Source: Comamonadaceae bacterium OTU4NAUVB1
Lineage (GTDB): Bacteria > Pseudomonadota > Gammaproteobacteria > Burkholderiales > Burkholderiaceae_C
Assembly: GCA_024372625.1 (NCBI GenBank)
Contig: CP099605.1
Coordinates: 434,001-498,000 of the forward strand
DNA: 64,000 bases
Direction: 5' to 3'
Below the pieces are notes generated by a model that did not search any database, was not told where the DNA came from, and saw nothing but the letters and a program-made list of their open reading frames with translations. The position numbers and the translations under genes are program-made. This document shows, in pieces, positions 9,512-19,490 of the stretch (position 1 is its first letter; each line of letters begins with the position of its first letter).

Positions 9512-10381
9512 CTAGCGGCTCGTCCGGAGGGTCTCGTCGTGGCCGAACTGGAAGCGCGAGGGCAGCACGATCTGGTCGGCCTGCGCGCGCATCGCATCGG
9601 GGAAGCGCCCGAAGCCCCCGATGCTGGTCACGATGGCCTGGGCGCGGCGGTCGAGCAGGTCGATGCCCGAACCCTGCAGGATCTCGGCGCCGAGCAGGCG
9701 ACCTTCGGCGTCGACGGTCACGAGCATGGTCAGGTCTCCATAGAGCTTGCGTCCGTCGAGTTCGGGGAAGTTCTGCGTGCCGCGCGCCTCGATGCGCCGG
9801 CGCAGGCGATCGACGTAGGCCGCGTAGGCGGCCTCGCGCGTCGACGGGCTGACGTAGCGCTTGCGAGGCTGGGCGCCGTCGCGGTTCAGGCGCCGCTCGA
9901 TCTCCGCGAGCTGATCGACCAGCTGCCGCTGGCGGTCCTCGGGCGCGAGGCTGGCCTGGATCTCGGCCGGCGACGTCTGGGGGCGGGGCGGCGTCGGCGG
10001 CGTGGCGACGGACTGCTCGGCCGGCGCGGCGCGCGTCAGCATGGCGAGCGCCTCGGCCGGTGCCGCCTCGGCCTGACGCCGCGCGTCCTCGGCCGCGTCG
10101 CCCTCGGCGGCGAAGGCCGAGCGCGGCAGCGGACTGGTCGATCGCCCCCGCTGCGTGGCGCCCCCGCCGGCCAGCGTGTGCAGCGCGATGGCCGAGAGGC
10201 GGTCGGGTGCATCGGGAGCGTCCTTCGGGCGCGCATTGACGAGGACCACCTCGAGCGGTGATTGCTCCGGCGACCGCGCGACGTCGGACGGGCCGGCCAG
10301 GCGCACGGCCAGCACCGCCGCGTGCAGCGCCACCGAGACGCCGAGCGCGATGGGGAGGACGCCCGGGCGCGGTGGTTTCAT
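9512..10381 (-). CDS. TonB-like energy transducer
   Basis: 289 residues: an N-terminal membrane anchor ([21 protein letters not shown]), a long Ala/Pro/Glu-rich periplasmic region and a C-terminal TonB-type domain from about residue 185, with [13 protein letters not shown] and [18 protein letters not shown], then [17 protein letters not shown]. No exbB or exbD is adjacent, so the partner motor is elsewhere or it acts as a generic TonB-domain protein. It lies between the RNB nuclease and aroE, with gaps of 33 bases on each side. Confidence 0.85.
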   Translation of the reverse strand: MKPPRPGVLPIALGVSVALHAAVLAVRLAGPSDVARSPEQSPLEVVLVNARPKDAPDAPDRLSAIALHTLAGGGATQRGRSTSPLPRSAFAAEGDAAEDARRQAEAAPAEALAMLTRAAPAEQSVATPPTPPRPQTSPAEIQASLAPEDRQRQLVDQLAEIERRLNRDGAQPRKRYVSPSTREAAYAAYVDRLRRRIEARGTQNFPELDGRKLYGDLTMLVTVDAEGRLLGAEILQGSGIDLLDRRAQAIVTSIGGFGRFPDAMRAQADQIVLPSRFQFGHDETLRTSR

Positions 10382-10414
10382 GGCTGCAGGGCGGCGGCGC
10401 GCAACCGCCCGACC

Positions 10415-12493
10415 TCAGGCCGGCGTGCCGGCGGGCGCGGGCGCCGCGGCCGGTGGCTCGGCATCGTCCAGGTCCACGGCGATGGCGATCGGTCCCGCCA
10501 CCACGTCCTCTTCCTCGCCCGCGTCGTCCGCCGGTCCCTCCGCAGCGTCGGTGTCGGGCACGTCGAGCCGTTCCAGCACGGTCCCGTGCACGTCCAGCGC
10601 GATCTCGTCGATCTCGCCCAGCTTCACGCGCAGGCGGGCGCCGCGCGGTTGCTGACCCGCCACCGGGAACACCAGGGGCAGCGCCTCCGCGCGCACCAGC
10701 GCGCCGTTGGGCAGGTCCTTGATCACGCTCACGTCGAGCTCGGTGATGCCTTGCTGCTGGAGGTACTTCAGCGTCCAGAAGCGTTCCATGCCGCCCTGGT
10801 AGGCGTTGTAGGTGGCGTAGGCGGCATCGAAGCCCGAGAGGATCGAGAACAGGTCCGCATCCTTGGGCTTGAAGGGTGCGACCAGCGCGGCGGTCCGGCC
10901 GTGGCGCGCGGCCGCGATGATCTGCCACTGGTTGACCAGGTCGGTGTAGCGGCGCAGCGGCGAGGTGCTCCAGGCATAGCTCTTCACGCCCAGGCCGGCG
11001 TGCGGCAGCGAGCGCGTGCCCATGCGCACCTTGATGCCGGGCGCCAGGCTGGCCTGGCTGCGGTAGAGCCCGGGCACGCCGAGTTCGCCGAGCCAGGCGC
11101 CCCAGCTGCTGTTGGCCAGGATCATGGCCTCGGCCACGATGAGGTCGAGCGGTGCGCCGCGCTGGCGCGTCGTGATGGCGACCGGCTCGTCGCCCACCGG
11201 CTCGCCGCCATCGCCGGCGAGGCGGAAGTTGTAGTCGGGCCGGTTGAAGTTCTCCGGCTTGCCGCGCGCCACCTCGCGCTGCGCCTTGAGCTGCTTCGCG
11301 AGCCGGAACAGGAAGGACAGCGGACCGCGCAGGGCGGCGACGTCCTCGGGCGTGCCGGGGCTCGCGACGTCCACGTCCTCCAGCCACGCCTGCGTGATGA
11401 CGCCGTCGAGCACGTCGTGGCGCAGGTTGGCGACGATCGGCACGCGTTCGAGCTTCGTCTCGGTGCCCTGCAGTTCGAGCGTGGCCTCGTCGAAACGCGC
11501 GTAGAGCGACACCGCCGGACGCTCGCCGCCCGCGAGCAGGGTGTAGGTCTGCACGACCTCTTCGGGCAGCATGGTGATCTTGTGACCGGGCATGTAGACC
11601 GTCGACATGCGCGATCGCGCCACCTGATCGACGGCACCGCCCGGCACCAGCGCCAGGCCGGGCGCGGCGATGTGCACGCCCACCGTGACCGTGCCGCTGC
11701 CCAGGCCCTGCACCGACAGGGCATCGTCGATCTCGGTGGTCTGGGAATCGTCGATCGAGAAGGCCGCGACGCCCTCGGCCAGCGGCAGGTCGTCGGCGAT
11801 CGCCGGGGCGGCCAGCGCCGGGAAACCGGTGCCCTTGGGGAAATTCTCGAACAGGAAGCGCCGCCAGTGGAACTGGTAGGGCGAGTCGATGGCGCCGGCG
11901 CGTTCGAGCAATTCGAGCGGCGCACGCTGCGCCGTGCGCGAGGCCTCGACCACGGCCTTGTATTCGGGCGCGTTCTTGTCGGGCTTGAAGAGGATCTTGT
12001 AGAGCTGGTCGCGCACCGGCGCCGGGCAGTCGCCGGCCACCAGTTGCGCCGCCCACTCCGCGATCTGCGCGAGCACCTGCTTCTTCTTCTCGATGGCCGC
12101 GAGCGCCTGCTGGACGATCTCGGCGGGCGCCTTCTTGAAGCGCCCCTTGCCCGCGCGGCGGAAGTAGTGCGGCGCGTCGAACAGCGCGAACAGCGCGGCG
12201 GCCTGCTGCACCAGCGTCGGGCTGGCCTGGAAATATTCCGCGGCGAGGTCGGCGAAGGAGAATTCGCCCTCCGGCGCGAATTCCCAGGCCAGGTCGAGGT
12301 CCATGGCGGCGACCAGCTCGCGCGCCTGCGCGATCAGCTCGGCCGGGGATGGCTTGTCGAAGCGCAGCACGATGTGCGCGCTCTTGGCCTTGACCCGCTT
12401 GCCGGTGTCGAGTTCGACCTGGGCGGAGGCCTCGGCCTCGGAAATGACACGTCCGCCAAGGTACTTGCCGGCTTCTTCGAACAATACAAACAT
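10415..12493 (-). CDS. RNB-domain 3'-5' exoribonuclease (RNase II family)
   Basis: 692 residues. The RNB catalytic centre is [18 protein letters not shown] at about residue 245, with the clustered Asp residues that bind magnesium. [12 protein letters not shown] and [18 protein letters not shown] follow, and the conserved [20 protein letters not shown] lies near 505. An S1-like OB segment is probable near the C terminus ([16 protein letters not shown]). It degrades single-stranded RNA. First gene of the group leading to mtgA. Domain layout fits RNase II more than the longer RNase R, but the exact subfamily is uncertain. Confidence 0.9.
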   Translation of the reverse strand: MFVLFEEAGKYLGGRVISEAEASAQVELDTGKRVKAKSAHIVLRFDKPSPAELIAQARELVAAMDLDLAWEFAPEGEFSFADLAAEYFQASPTLVQQAAALFALFDAPHYFRRAGKGRFKKAPAEIVQQALAAIEKKKQVLAQIAEWAAQLVAGDCPAPVRDQLYKILFKPDKNAPEYKAVVEASRTAQRAPLELLERAGAIDSPYQFHWRRFLFENFPKGTGFPALAAPAIADDLPLAEGVAAFSIDDSQTTEIDDALSVQGLGSGTVTVGVHIAAPGLALVPGGAVDQVARSRMSTVYMPGHKITMLPEEVVQTYTLLAGGERPAVSLYARFDEATLELQGTETKLERVPIVANLRHDVLDGVITQAWLEDVDVASPGTPEDVAALRGPLSFLFRLAKQLKAQREVARGKPENFNRPDYNFRLAGDGGEPVGDEPVAITTRQRGAPLDLIVAEAMILANSSWGAWLGELGVPGLYRSQASLAPGIKVRMGTRSLPHAGLGVKSYAWSTSPLRRYTDLVNQWQIIAAARHGRTAALVAPFKPKDADLFSILSGFDAAYATYNAYQGGMERFWTLKYLQQQGITELDVSVIKDLPNGALVRAEALPLVFPVAGQQPRGARLRVKLGEIDEIALDVHGTVLERLDVPDTDAAEGPADDAGEEEDVVAGPIAIAVDLDDAEPPAAAPAPAGTPA

Positions 12494-12524
12494 GGGCGGG
12501 ATTCTCCCATGCCCGTTTCCGGGG

Positions 12525-13112
12525 TCAGGCCGGCTCGAGGAAGGCGAGCACGTCGTCCAGGTGCCGCGCCTCGAAGTCCGACAGCGCGTGGTCGCCCCCT
12601 TCGAGCAACCGGATCCGGCTGCCTGGATAGCGTCCGATCATCTCGCGCCAGTCGAGGACTTCGTCGCCCTTGGCGACGATGGCGAAAGTGAGCTCGGGAC
12701 GGCTCGGCGCGCCGACTTCCAGGGCACGCAGTTCGTCGATGAACCGCGCCTGGAAATGGAAGTGCTGCGTCGGGTCGTGCCAGGCGGTCTGGTCGCCGAT
12801 GTGTCGCGCGAGATCGCGCGCCGGATCGACCGCCGGGTTGAGCAGCACCGCCGGGCAGCCCGTCCGGACCGCGACATGGGTCGCGTAGAAGCCGCCCAGC
12901 GAGGAGCCGATGACCGCCATGGTGTCGCGCGGCCAGTGCGCGATGCCGTCCATGAGCAGCGCCATCGCCTCGCGCGGAGAGGGCGGCAGCTGCGGGCACC
13001 ACCAATGCACGTCCGGATGGCGCTCGGCCATGCGGTCGGCGACCAGTCGTGCCTTGGTCGAGCGCGGGGACGAGCGGAAGCCGTGCAGGTAGAGCAGGTG
13101 GGTGGTGGGCAT
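12525..13112 (-). CDS. yqiA: YqiA-type esterase
   Basis: Alpha/beta-hydrolase of 195 residues. LLYLHGFRSSPRSTKA gives the oxyanion region, AVIGSSLGGFYATHVA holds the nucleophilic Ser, and GGDHALSDFE holds the catalytic His; VAKGDEVLDW is the likely Asp segment. No signal peptide, so cytosolic. The family (YqiA/YcfP) has esterase activity on short acyl esters; the natural substrate is unknown. It lies 31 bases upstream of the RNB gene on the same strand and could be cotranscribed. Confidence 0.88.
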   Translation of the reverse strand: MPTTHLLYLHGFRSSPRSTKARLVADRMAERHPDVHWWCPQLPPSPREAMALLMDGIAHWPRDTMAVIGSSLGGFYATHVAVRTGCPAVLLNPAVDPARDLARHIGDQTAWHDPTQHFHFQARFIDELRALEVGAPSRPELTFAIVAKGDEVLDWREMIGRYPGSRIRLLEGGDHALSDFEARHLDDVLAFLEPA

Positions 13113-13166
13113 GGCGGCATGCTAGCGCCGCTTGCGTCGCGCGGTGAGTGCGGACCCGCGCCAATG

Positions 13167-13190
13167 AAAAGGCCCCGCCAGGGCGGGGCC
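13167..13190 (-). terminator. Rho-independent terminator after the lipoprotein gene
   Basis: On the minus strand GGCCCCGCC pairs with GGCGGGGCC across a very short loop and is followed by TTTTCA. It lies 25 bases after the lipoprotein stop and before the esterase gene, so it separates the two transcripts. Confidence 0.8.
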
Positions 13191-13214
13191 GGGAAGGACG
13201 GTGGCGCCCTCGGA

Positions 13215-15344
13215 CTATTGAAGTCGGTAGGTCGCGATCTTCTTGCTCATCTCGACCTGCCGCGCATTGCGACCCCAGAGCTCGAACATGTTGAGCGTCG
13301 TGCCCTGCGCGTACTGCGTGGGAGAGGCCGCATCGCAATGCACGTCCGCCGCGCCCTGCTTGGAGCATTGAATGAGCGCCTTGCGCGCTGTGATCGACAC
13401 GCTGGTGACGTCGTTGTAGCGCATGCCCTGGACGCCGTTGATCGTGGGTGCACGACCGTAGGCGCTCAGCGAGGTCGGCGCCAGCGCGCCGTTCGGCACC
13501 GTCCAGCCGGCCGTGTCGCCGGCGGCACTGAAATCGACGACGTTGGGCTCGGCGGGATCGAGTGCGCCGAACAGCAGGTTGCCCGATGACGAAGCGGCCG
13601 TCTCCGCGATCAGCTCGGCGCGCAGTGCCGGGGTGACGTCGGCGAACGCGAGCTGCCGGATCTCGGCGATCGATTGCGCGCGCGACAAGGTGCGGTACGT
13701 CTGCACGACGTTGGCCGTCTGCGGATCGACATGGAAGAATTCCAGCGTCCAGGTGCTCTGGTCCTTGAGGTTGCGCAGGCCGCTCTCGTCGTACTGGGGG
13801 CTGGCGATGAAGAAGTTCTCCTTGCTTGCCGGATTGCCGGCGGTGGTGGCGAGCTTATAGGCGGCTGCCAGCCGGTAGATGTTGGTGCCGGTGGGGGTGG
13901 TGCCGTTCAACGCCACCAGATAGGACAGGCCGGCACTCGGCACGTACGTGAGCCGGTCGCCCAAGGGCGTGGTGACCAGGACCTTGGAGAAGACCGGATT
14001 GCCGCTGCCGTCGAGCCGGTTGTCGATGCTGACGTTGTAGCCGGTGGTGAAGGAACTCAGCGTGGGCGTGTTGATGAGGTCGCGATCCTCCGAGATGGGC
14101 CGCACGCTCGCGCCGTAGCGATTGCCATTGCCCACCAGCTTGAGCATGCCGCCGACGTTGCGCGCGAGGAGCGTGTCGTTGTCGGCATTGCCGGTGGCAT
14201 CCAGCCAGCGATAACTCACCACGACGTCGCCGTTGGTGCGCAGGAACTCGACGTTGCCGCGCTCCCATTTCAAGCCGGTGGCGCCGCTGCGGAACAGGCT
14301 GGCGAACGAACCTCGGTTGTTGGCATCGCGACCGACGCCGCTGCCATTGCTGGCGTAGGTGGCCGGATCGTCGTTCAGGAACAGCGTGCGGCAGGCTGGG
14401 GCCACCACGTCGGCCGCGGTGCCGCTGGTCGTGCCGGCATCGTTGCCATGGTTCACGCGCTGCGACGCGGGCAAGGCGTAGCAGGCCGTCATGCGCCCCA
14501 GCAGGTCGGCCACCAGCGCGGGCGATGGCACCGCCTCGAGTTGTTCGGCCGTGACGGCGGGCAGCACCGACACGGTGGCATCGTCGGTGCGGTAGATGAG
14601 CGACAGCGATTCCTCACCGGGCGTTCCGGGCCGTGCCTTGACCGTGATCTCGATGTTGGCCGCGACGCCATCGGGCCGTACGCTCACCGAGATGGCATCG
14701 AGCACCTTGTCCTGGCCGGTGCCGTCGGCATTGAAGACGCCCGACATCGGGTCGAACGAAGGCGTGTCGAGTGCGCTCAGGAGCGGCCGCAGCGTCGTGA
14801 GCAGTTCCCCGGTCTGCCGGCCGATGGTGGAAGCCGTCACGGTGTCCGGTTGCCTGACGATGGCACCGGCCAGGCTGGCCGGGTTGCCATCGGGCGAGAG
14901 CTGCGACACCACGATCGTCGTCAGGGGCGTGACGTTGGCGATGCCGCCGACGGCGCTGGCGGTCGTGCCGTAGAGCTGGACCTCGTCGCGGCTGGCCTTG
15001 ACGACGAGCGGCGCCTGTACGCCGGGCGGCAGCGTGCAGGCATAGGCTCCCTTCGGATCGGTGCGCGTTTCGCAGACCGTCGAGCCGCTGCGGTCGACGA
15101 CCGTGACGCTCGCATCGGCGAAGGCCGCGCCGGTCGCGGCCACGCCGCTCAGCCGTGCGACGACCGGACCTCCCGAGCCACCCGGGTTGCCGGCACCACC
15201 CGCGTCGCCGGTCGCACCGCTCGCACCCGTCCCGCCTCCCGCTGGCGTGTTGTCACCGCCATCTCCACCGCCACCGCCGCAGGCGACGAGCGCAAGCACC
15301 GCGCCGAGCGCCAGCGTCGAGCGGATCATCCGATTGGTTTTCAT
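13215..15344 (-). CDS. large Gly-rich outer lipoprotein, unknown function
   Basis: 709 residues. A lipoprotein signal (ALGAVLALVAC, lipidated Cys about residue 22) is followed by a Gly/Asp/Ala-rich flexible tether (GGGGGDGG...), then a carboxypeptidase-regulatory-like fold (ASVTVVDRSGSTVCETRTDP) and a long region with no motif I recognise (AYGRAPTINGVQGM near the end). Good ribosome site GGGAGGAG before the ATG. It diverges from the response regulator/kinase pair at 15.5-18.1 kb across a 139-base region rich in repeats, so it may be their target. Surface or periplasmic location is inferred. Confidence 0.85.
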   Translation of the reverse strand: MKTNRMIRSTLALGAVLALVACGGGGGDGGDNTPAGGGTGASGATGDAGGAGNPGGSGGPVVARLSGVAATGAAFADASVTVVDRSGSTVCETRTDPKGAYACTLPPGVQAPLVVKASRDEVQLYGTTASAVGGIANVTPLTTIVVSQLSPDGNPASLAGAIVRQPDTVTASTIGRQTGELLTTLRPLLSALDTPSFDPMSGVFNADGTGQDKVLDAISVSVRPDGVAANIEITVKARPGTPGEESLSLIYRTDDATVSVLPAVTAEQLEAVPSPALVADLLGRMTACYALPASQRVNHGNDAGTTSGTAADVVAPACRTLFLNDDPATYASNGSGVGRDANNRGSFASLFRSGATGLKWERGNVEFLRTNGDVVVSYRWLDATGNADNDTLLARNVGGMLKLVGNGNRYGASVRPISEDRDLINTPTLSSFTTGYNVSIDNRLDGSGNPVFSKVLVTTPLGDRLTYVPSAGLSYLVALNGTTPTGTNIYRLAAAYKLATTAGNPASKENFFIASPQYDESGLRNLKDQSTWTLEFFHVDPQTANVVQTYRTLSRAQSIAEIRQLAFADVTPALRAELIAETAASSSGNLLFGALDPAEPNVVDFSAAGDTAGWTVPNGALAPTSLSAYGRAPTINGVQGMRYNDVTSVSITARKALIQCSKQGAADVHCDAASPTQYAQGTTLNMFELWGRNARQVEMSKKIATYRLQ

Positions 15345-15362
15345 GAAAAAACTCCTCCCTTT

Positions 15363-15424
15363 GCATTTGTTACATTGGTTTTCTATGAGAAACGAAATGT
15401 CTTATGAGAAAGCATTTGTTGCAT
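15363..15424. repeat. direct repeats in the lipoprotein/response-regulator divergent region
   Basis: GCATTTGTTACAT (15363-15375) recurs as GCATTTGTTGCAT (15412-15424), 49 bases apart. Nested between them TATGAGAAA occurs at 15384-15392 and 15403-15411, 19 bases apart. This AT-rich block stands out from the GC-rich surroundings and lies between divergent genes, so regulator binding sites are likely. Confidence 0.55.
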
Positions 15425-15483
15425 CGCATGAACCCGTGATTCCACGTCCATGGCCGCAGGAACCAGCGCTTATGCTTGGTCTC

Positions 15484-16233
15484 ATGCATACCGAGGTATT
15501 CAATGAGCCTCCGAAGCCCTGCACGGTGCTGGTCGTCGAGGACGACGTGCGCGCCCGCAACGCCTTCGAGCGCAGCATTCGTGCGAGCCCTCGGTTGTCC
15601 TGGCTCGCCGGGCTCGGCACGGTGCGCGAGGCGCTGGCATGGCTGGCCGGCGGGTCGCCGGCGCCGGACCTCCTCCTGGTGGACCTGGGACTGCCCGACG
15701 GCAGCGGCCTGGCGGTGATTCGCGAGACGGTGGCCCGCTTCCCGGCCTGCGATCCGCTCGTGATCTCGATCCATGGCGACGCGGCGAGCGTGCTGGCCAG
15801 CATCGAGGCCGGCGCCGTCGGCTACCTTCATAAGGACGCGTCGCCCGAGGACATCGCGCAGACGCTGCTGGACGTGAAGGCCGGAGCCTCCCCCATCTCG
15901 CCCATGATCGCGCGCGGCATGCTCGCCAAGTACCGCAGCCTGCATCTGGCGGCGACGACCGGCGCCGGTGCGCGTGGCGAGACGATGGTCGCCGCGCGTG
16001 GCCCGACGTCTCCCAAGGCCGGCGCGACGGCGCTCCTGTCGATGCGCGAGCAGGAGGTGCTCGACCTGATCGCCCGAGGTTTCTCCTACGCGGAGATCGC
16101 CCGCGTGAAGGGATTGAGCGTCAACACGATCCAGACGCACATCAAGAACCTCTATGGCAAGCTGGCCGTGCATTCGAAGAACGAGGCCGTGTACGAGGCG
16201 ACACGGCTCGGGCTCCTGCACCACCTGGACTGA
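15484..16233 (+). CDS. LuxR/NarL-type response regulator
   Basis: About 249 residues from ATG 15484 (15472 or 15385 are possible; no clear ribosome site decides it). Receiver domain: VLVVEDDVRARNAF (acidic pocket), LLLVDLGLPDGSG (phosphorylated Asp), GYLHKDASPED (Lys). C-terminal HTH: LSMREQEVLDLIARGFSYAE and VNTIQTHIKNLYGKL. A Gly/Ala-rich linker joins them. The stop lies three bases before the kinase gene, so the two form a two-component system. The signal is unknown; the divergent lipoprotein is a candidate target. Confidence 0.9.
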   Translation: MHTEVFNEPPKPCTVLVVEDDVRARNAFERSIRASPRLSWLAGLGTVREALAWLAGGSPAPDLLLVDLGLPDGSGLAVIRETVARFPACDPLVISIHGDAASVLASIEAGAVGYLHKDASPEDIAQTLLDVKAGASPISPMIARGMLAKYRSLHLAATTGAGARGETMVAARGPTSPKAGATALLSMREQEVLDLIARGFSYAEIARVKGLSVNTIQTHIKNLYGKLAVHSKNEAVYEATRLGLLHHLD

Positions 16234-16236
16234 GCG

Positions 16237-18090
16237 ATGCGCGCGATGTGGCGCGCCCTCGTGCTCGTGTTCGCGGTGCTGTGGGTCGCCACCGTTCGCG
16301 CGGACACCCCGGACGCGCGCGTCCCGGGTCCGCGCATGCTGCGCACGGCCACCGTCGCCAGCACGGTCGACGGCGTCGTCCGGCAGGCGCATGTGACGCT
16401 GCCCTATCACTGGGACCGCGTGCACGACGGCCGACCGGGCGAGGCGATCTTCACGCTGCCGTTCGCCTTGCCCCAGGCGCCGGCCGAGCCCTGGGGCCTG
16501 TTCATCCCCCGCGTGGGCAGCGCGTTCGACGTCGCCGTCAACGGCAGCGTGCTCCAGGCCTATGGCGATCTCGCGCGCGCGCACGGGGCCGACCACGCCA
16601 AGGTGCCGATCTATCTGCCGGTGCCGTCCCGGCTGCTGCACGCGGGCGACAACGTGCTGGAGATCCGCGTGCGTGCCGATTCGGGCCGTCGCGCGGGCCT
16701 GGCCGCGCCGACGATCGGCCCCGCGAGCCTGGTGCGAGAGCGGCTGTTCGCCCCGGCCTATGCCTGGCGCTTCACCGGCGCCGTGCTGCTCTCGGCGTTC
16801 AGTCTGGTGGTGGGGACGATCGCGCTGGCCCTGTGGCTCACGCAGGTCGATGCCGCGGCCACCGACCCCGGTGGCGGACGACCGCGGCGCGAATCCCTCT
16901 ACTTCTGGGCGGCGCTGGCGGAGTTCTGCTGGGCCTTGCGCGTGGCCGATGGCGCCATCGTCGAGCCACCCCTGCCCTGGATCGCCTGGGGCATGCTGAT
17001 GACGGTCTGCTATTCCGGCTGGGCGGCGTCGTGCGTGATGTTCTGCCAGCACCTCGCCGGCTGGCAGGATCGGCCCGGGACACGATGGCTGCGGCTCGCG
17101 GTGGCGGTGATCTTCTCCGTGGCGGTGCTCGCCTGCCACGTGGCGCTGACGCGGGGCGAGCCTTTCTGGCTGACGGGCTGGCTGGGCGTGGAGATCGTCG
17201 CGATCACGGGCTACGTCGTGTTCTTCATCGGCGCGACGCTGCGGCGGCCGAATCCCGCGCGGGTGCTGGTGGCGTCGGTCCTGGCGATCACCCTGGCGGT
17301 GGCGGTGCGCGACTGGCTCGTCATCCGCATGAGCGACGCCTACGGCGAGACGACCTGGGTGCGCTACACCTCCGTGCTGTTCGGTCTCGCGCTGCTGGGC
17401 CTCGTGCTGATGCGTTTCCGTGCGGCCAGCACCCAGTCGCGCGAGTTGCTGCGCACCCTCGCCGTGCGGGTCGACGAGCGCGAGCGCGAACTGGCCGCGG
17501 CCTACGAACGCCTGGAGACCGGCGCGCGTGCCCAGGAACGCACGCGGGAGCGCGAACGCATCCTGCGCGACATGCACGACAGCGTCGGCTCGCACATCAG
17601 CACGGCGATCCGCCAGTTGCAGTCCGACGCGGTCCGTCCGGCCGAGGTGCTGCACACCTTGCGCGATTCGATGGACCACCTCAAGCTGTCCATCGACGCA
17701 CTGCAGCTGGCGCCGGGCGACGTGCAGGGGCTGCTGGCCGGGCTGCGTCACCGCTTCGAGCCGCGCCTGGCGGGCTCGGGCCTGGTCATCGAATGGGCGG
17801 TGGACGTGCTGCCCGCGCTGCCCCGGCTCGACGCCCCGGCCCTGCGGCAACTGCAGTTCCTGCTGTTCGAGGCACTGTCGAACGTGCTCCAGCACGCACG
17901 CGCCCAGGTGTTGCGCATCGAGGCGACGTCGGTTGGCGACGCGGTGCGCATCCGCGTGCTCGACGACGGCGTCGGATTCGCGGCGGCCGAGACGCCGCGC
18001 TCGCTCGCGTTGCGCGCGGCTGCGATCGGCGCGGCGATCGACGTGCAAAGCCGGCCCGGGCGCACGGTCGTCCAGGTCGATCTGGCCTGA
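16237..18090 (+). CDS. membrane sensor histidine kinase (HisKA_3/NarX type)
   Basis: 617 residues. Signal-like N terminus, then a periplasmic beta-sandwich-like sensor (about residues 25-170; LPYHWDRVHDGRPGEAIF, NVLEIRVRADSG), seven or so membrane helices (about 175-395), a coiled coil (ESRELLRTLAVRVDERERELA region) and the dimerisation H-box ILRDMHDSVGSHISTAIRQL. The ATP domain has FEALSNVLQHA and VLDDGVGF. Architecture resembles 7TMR-DISM receptors coupled to NarX-type kinases. Cognate regulator lies three bases upstream. Confidence 0.88.
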   Translation: MRAMWRALVLVFAVLWVATVRADTPDARVPGPRMLRTATVASTVDGVVRQAHVTLPYHWDRVHDGRPGEAIFTLPFALPQAPAEPWGLFIPRVGSAFDVAVNGSVLQAYGDLARAHGADHAKVPIYLPVPSRLLHAGDNVLEIRVRADSGRRAGLAAPTIGPASLVRERLFAPAYAWRFTGAVLLSAFSLVVGTIALALWLTQVDAAATDPGGGRPRRESLYFWAALAEFCWALRVADGAIVEPPLPWIAWGMLMTVCYSGWAASCVMFCQHLAGWQDRPGTRWLRLAVAVIFSVAVLACHVALTRGEPFWLTGWLGVEIVAITGYVVFFIGATLRRPNPARVLVASVLAITLAVAVRDWLVIRMSDAYGETTWVRYTSVLFGLALLGLVLMRFRAASTQSRELLRTLAVRVDERERELAAAYERLETGARAQERTRERERILRDMHDSVGSHISTAIRQLQSDAVRPAEVLHTLRDSMDHLKLSIDALQLAPGDVQGLLAGLRHRFEPRLAGSGLVIEWAVDVLPALPRLDAPALRQLQFLLFEALSNVLQHARAQVLRIEATSVGDAVRIRVLDDGVGFAAAETPRSLALRAAAIGAAIDVQSRPGRTVVQVDLA

Positions 18091-18108
18091 GAAGGAAGCG
18101 CCCGCATC

Positions 18109-18121
18109 GATAATCCGGCCC
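18109..18121 (+). promoter_or_regulatory. -10 element of rodA, probably leaderless start
   Basis: GATAAT at 18109-18114 lies seven bases before the rodA ATG at 18122. The bases between (CCGGCCC) contain no ribosome site. The promoter sits in the 31 bases between the kinase stop and rodA. Confidence 0.45.
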
Positions 18122-19276
18122 ATGTCCGCCGTCTTCCAGCAACCCTCCCTCGCACGGCGCATCGCCCCCATCTTCCAGGGCTTCGACGGCCTGCTGGCGT
18201 TCGCGGTGGTGATGCTGGCGTGCGCCGGGCTGCTCACGATGTACTCGTCGGGCTTCGACCACGGTTCGCGCTTCATCGACCATGGCCGCAACATGCTGAT
18301 CGCGGGCGTCATCCTCTTCGTCGTGGCGCAGGTGCCACCGCAGCGTCTCATGCTCTTCGCGGTGCCGCTGTACCTGGCGGGCGTCGGTCTGCTGATCGCG
18401 GTGGCGCTCTTCGGCATCACCAAGAAGGGCGCCACGCGCTGGATCAACGTCGGGATGGTGATCCAGCCGAGCGAGATCCTGAAGATCGCCACGCCGCTGA
18501 TGCTCGCCTGGTGGTTCCAGCGGCGCGAGGGACAGGTGCGTCCGTTCGACTTCGCCGTGGCGCTGGTGCTGCTGATGATCCCGGTCGGGCTCATCATGAA
18601 GCAGCCCGACCTGGGCACCTCGCTGCTGGTGATGGCCGCCGGGCTGTCGGTGATCTTCTTCGCCGGCCTGAGCTGGAAGCTGATCGTGCCGCCGGTGGCG
18701 ATCGGCCTCGTGGCGGTGGCGCTGATCGTCGGCTTCGAGTCCCGGCTGTGCGCCGACGGCGTCGACTGGCGCGTGCTGCACGACTACCAGAAGCAGCGCG
18801 TGTGCACCCTGCTCGACCCGACCAAGGACCCGCTGGGCAAGGGCTTCCACATCATCCAGGGCATGATCGCCATCGGCTCGGGCGGGGTCGGCGGCAAGGG
18901 GTTCATGCAGGGCACCCAGACGCACCTGGAGTTCATCCCCGAGCGCACCACCGACTTCATCTTCGCGGCCTACGGCGAGGAGTTCGGACTGGCGGGCAAC
19001 CTGATCCTCATCGCCGCGTTCACCTTCCTGATCTTCCGCGGACTGGCCATCGCCCTGTCGGCGCCGACGCTCTTCTCGCGCCTGCTGGCGGGCTCGGTCA
19101 CGATGATCTTCTTCACCTACGCCTTCGTGAACATGGGCATGGTCAGCGGCATCCTCCCCGTCGTCGGCGTCCCGCTGCCCTTCATCAGCTACGGCGGCAC
19201 GGCCATGGTCACGCTCGGCCTGGCGCTCGGCATCCTGATGTCCATCTCCCGCGCCAGGCGCCTGATGCAGACCTGA
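18122..19276 (+). CDS. rodA: rod-shape protein RodA (SEDS glycosyltransferase)
   Basis: Peptidoglycan polymerase of the elongation machinery, working with a class B PBP. 384 residues with about ten membrane helices. SEDS signatures: KKGATRWINVG, QPSEILKIATPLML, IMKQPDLGTSLLVM, GKGFMQGTQTHLEFIPERTT and near the end GVPLPFISYGGTAMV. The long extracellular loop 4 with the catalytic Asp region (PERTTDF) is intact. mreBCD and the PBP2 gene are not in the window. Distinguished from FtsW by its position and C terminus. Confidence 0.94.
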   Translation: MSAVFQQPSLARRIAPIFQGFDGLLAFAVVMLACAGLLTMYSSGFDHGSRFIDHGRNMLIAGVILFVVAQVPPQRLMLFAVPLYLAGVGLLIAVALFGITKKGATRWINVGMVIQPSEILKIATPLMLAWWFQRREGQVRPFDFAVALVLLMIPVGLIMKQPDLGTSLLVMAAGLSVIFFAGLSWKLIVPPVAIGLVAVALIVGFESRLCADGVDWRVLHDYQKQRVCTLLDPTKDPLGKGFHIIQGMIAIGSGGVGGKGFMQGTQTHLEFIPERTTDFIFAAYGEEFGLAGNLILIAAFTFLIFRGLAIALSAPTLFSRLLAGSVTMIFFTYAFVNMGMVSGILPVVGVPLPFISYGGTAMVTLGLALGILMSISRARRLMQT

Positions 19277-19490
19277 GCGCGGCGCGTGCCGCGCCTGTTC
19301 GCGCAGCCCGGCGCCGAGCGCCGCGGCTTCTCCGCGAATGACACGGGACCGGCTCCGCCGGGCCGCTGCCATTGCTCCTTTGAAGGAGCGGGCGCCGCCA
19401 CACGAAGCGGGCAAGCCTCGGGGTGGCCCCATTCTCCCCGGCAGGGGGAGGCCAAGCGGACACCGAGTGCCGCGCGGCCAGGGGGCGGGC
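19277..19490. other. rodA-tldD intergenic region with possible extragenic repeat
   Basis: 214 bases with no credible gene. It holds a short dyad GCTCCTT-TG-AAGGAGC (19374-19389) and a C-rich/G-rich pair (CCCCATTCTCCCC, GCAGGGGGAGGCC) that could form a second hairpin. The look is of a dispersed extragenic element, which I cannot confirm without a genome-wide count. Confidence 0.35.

Noticed and set aside
15385..15483. Earlier in-frame ATG for the LuxR-type regulator at 15385
   Set aside because: Would place the repeat array inside the protein and add an AT-rich, untypical N terminus before the receiver domain; kept only as an alternative.
15370..18618. Open minus-strand frame of about 1080 codons over the response regulator, kinase and rodA
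   Set aside because: No recognisable motif and entirely antisense to clearly coding genes; typical GC-rich artefact.
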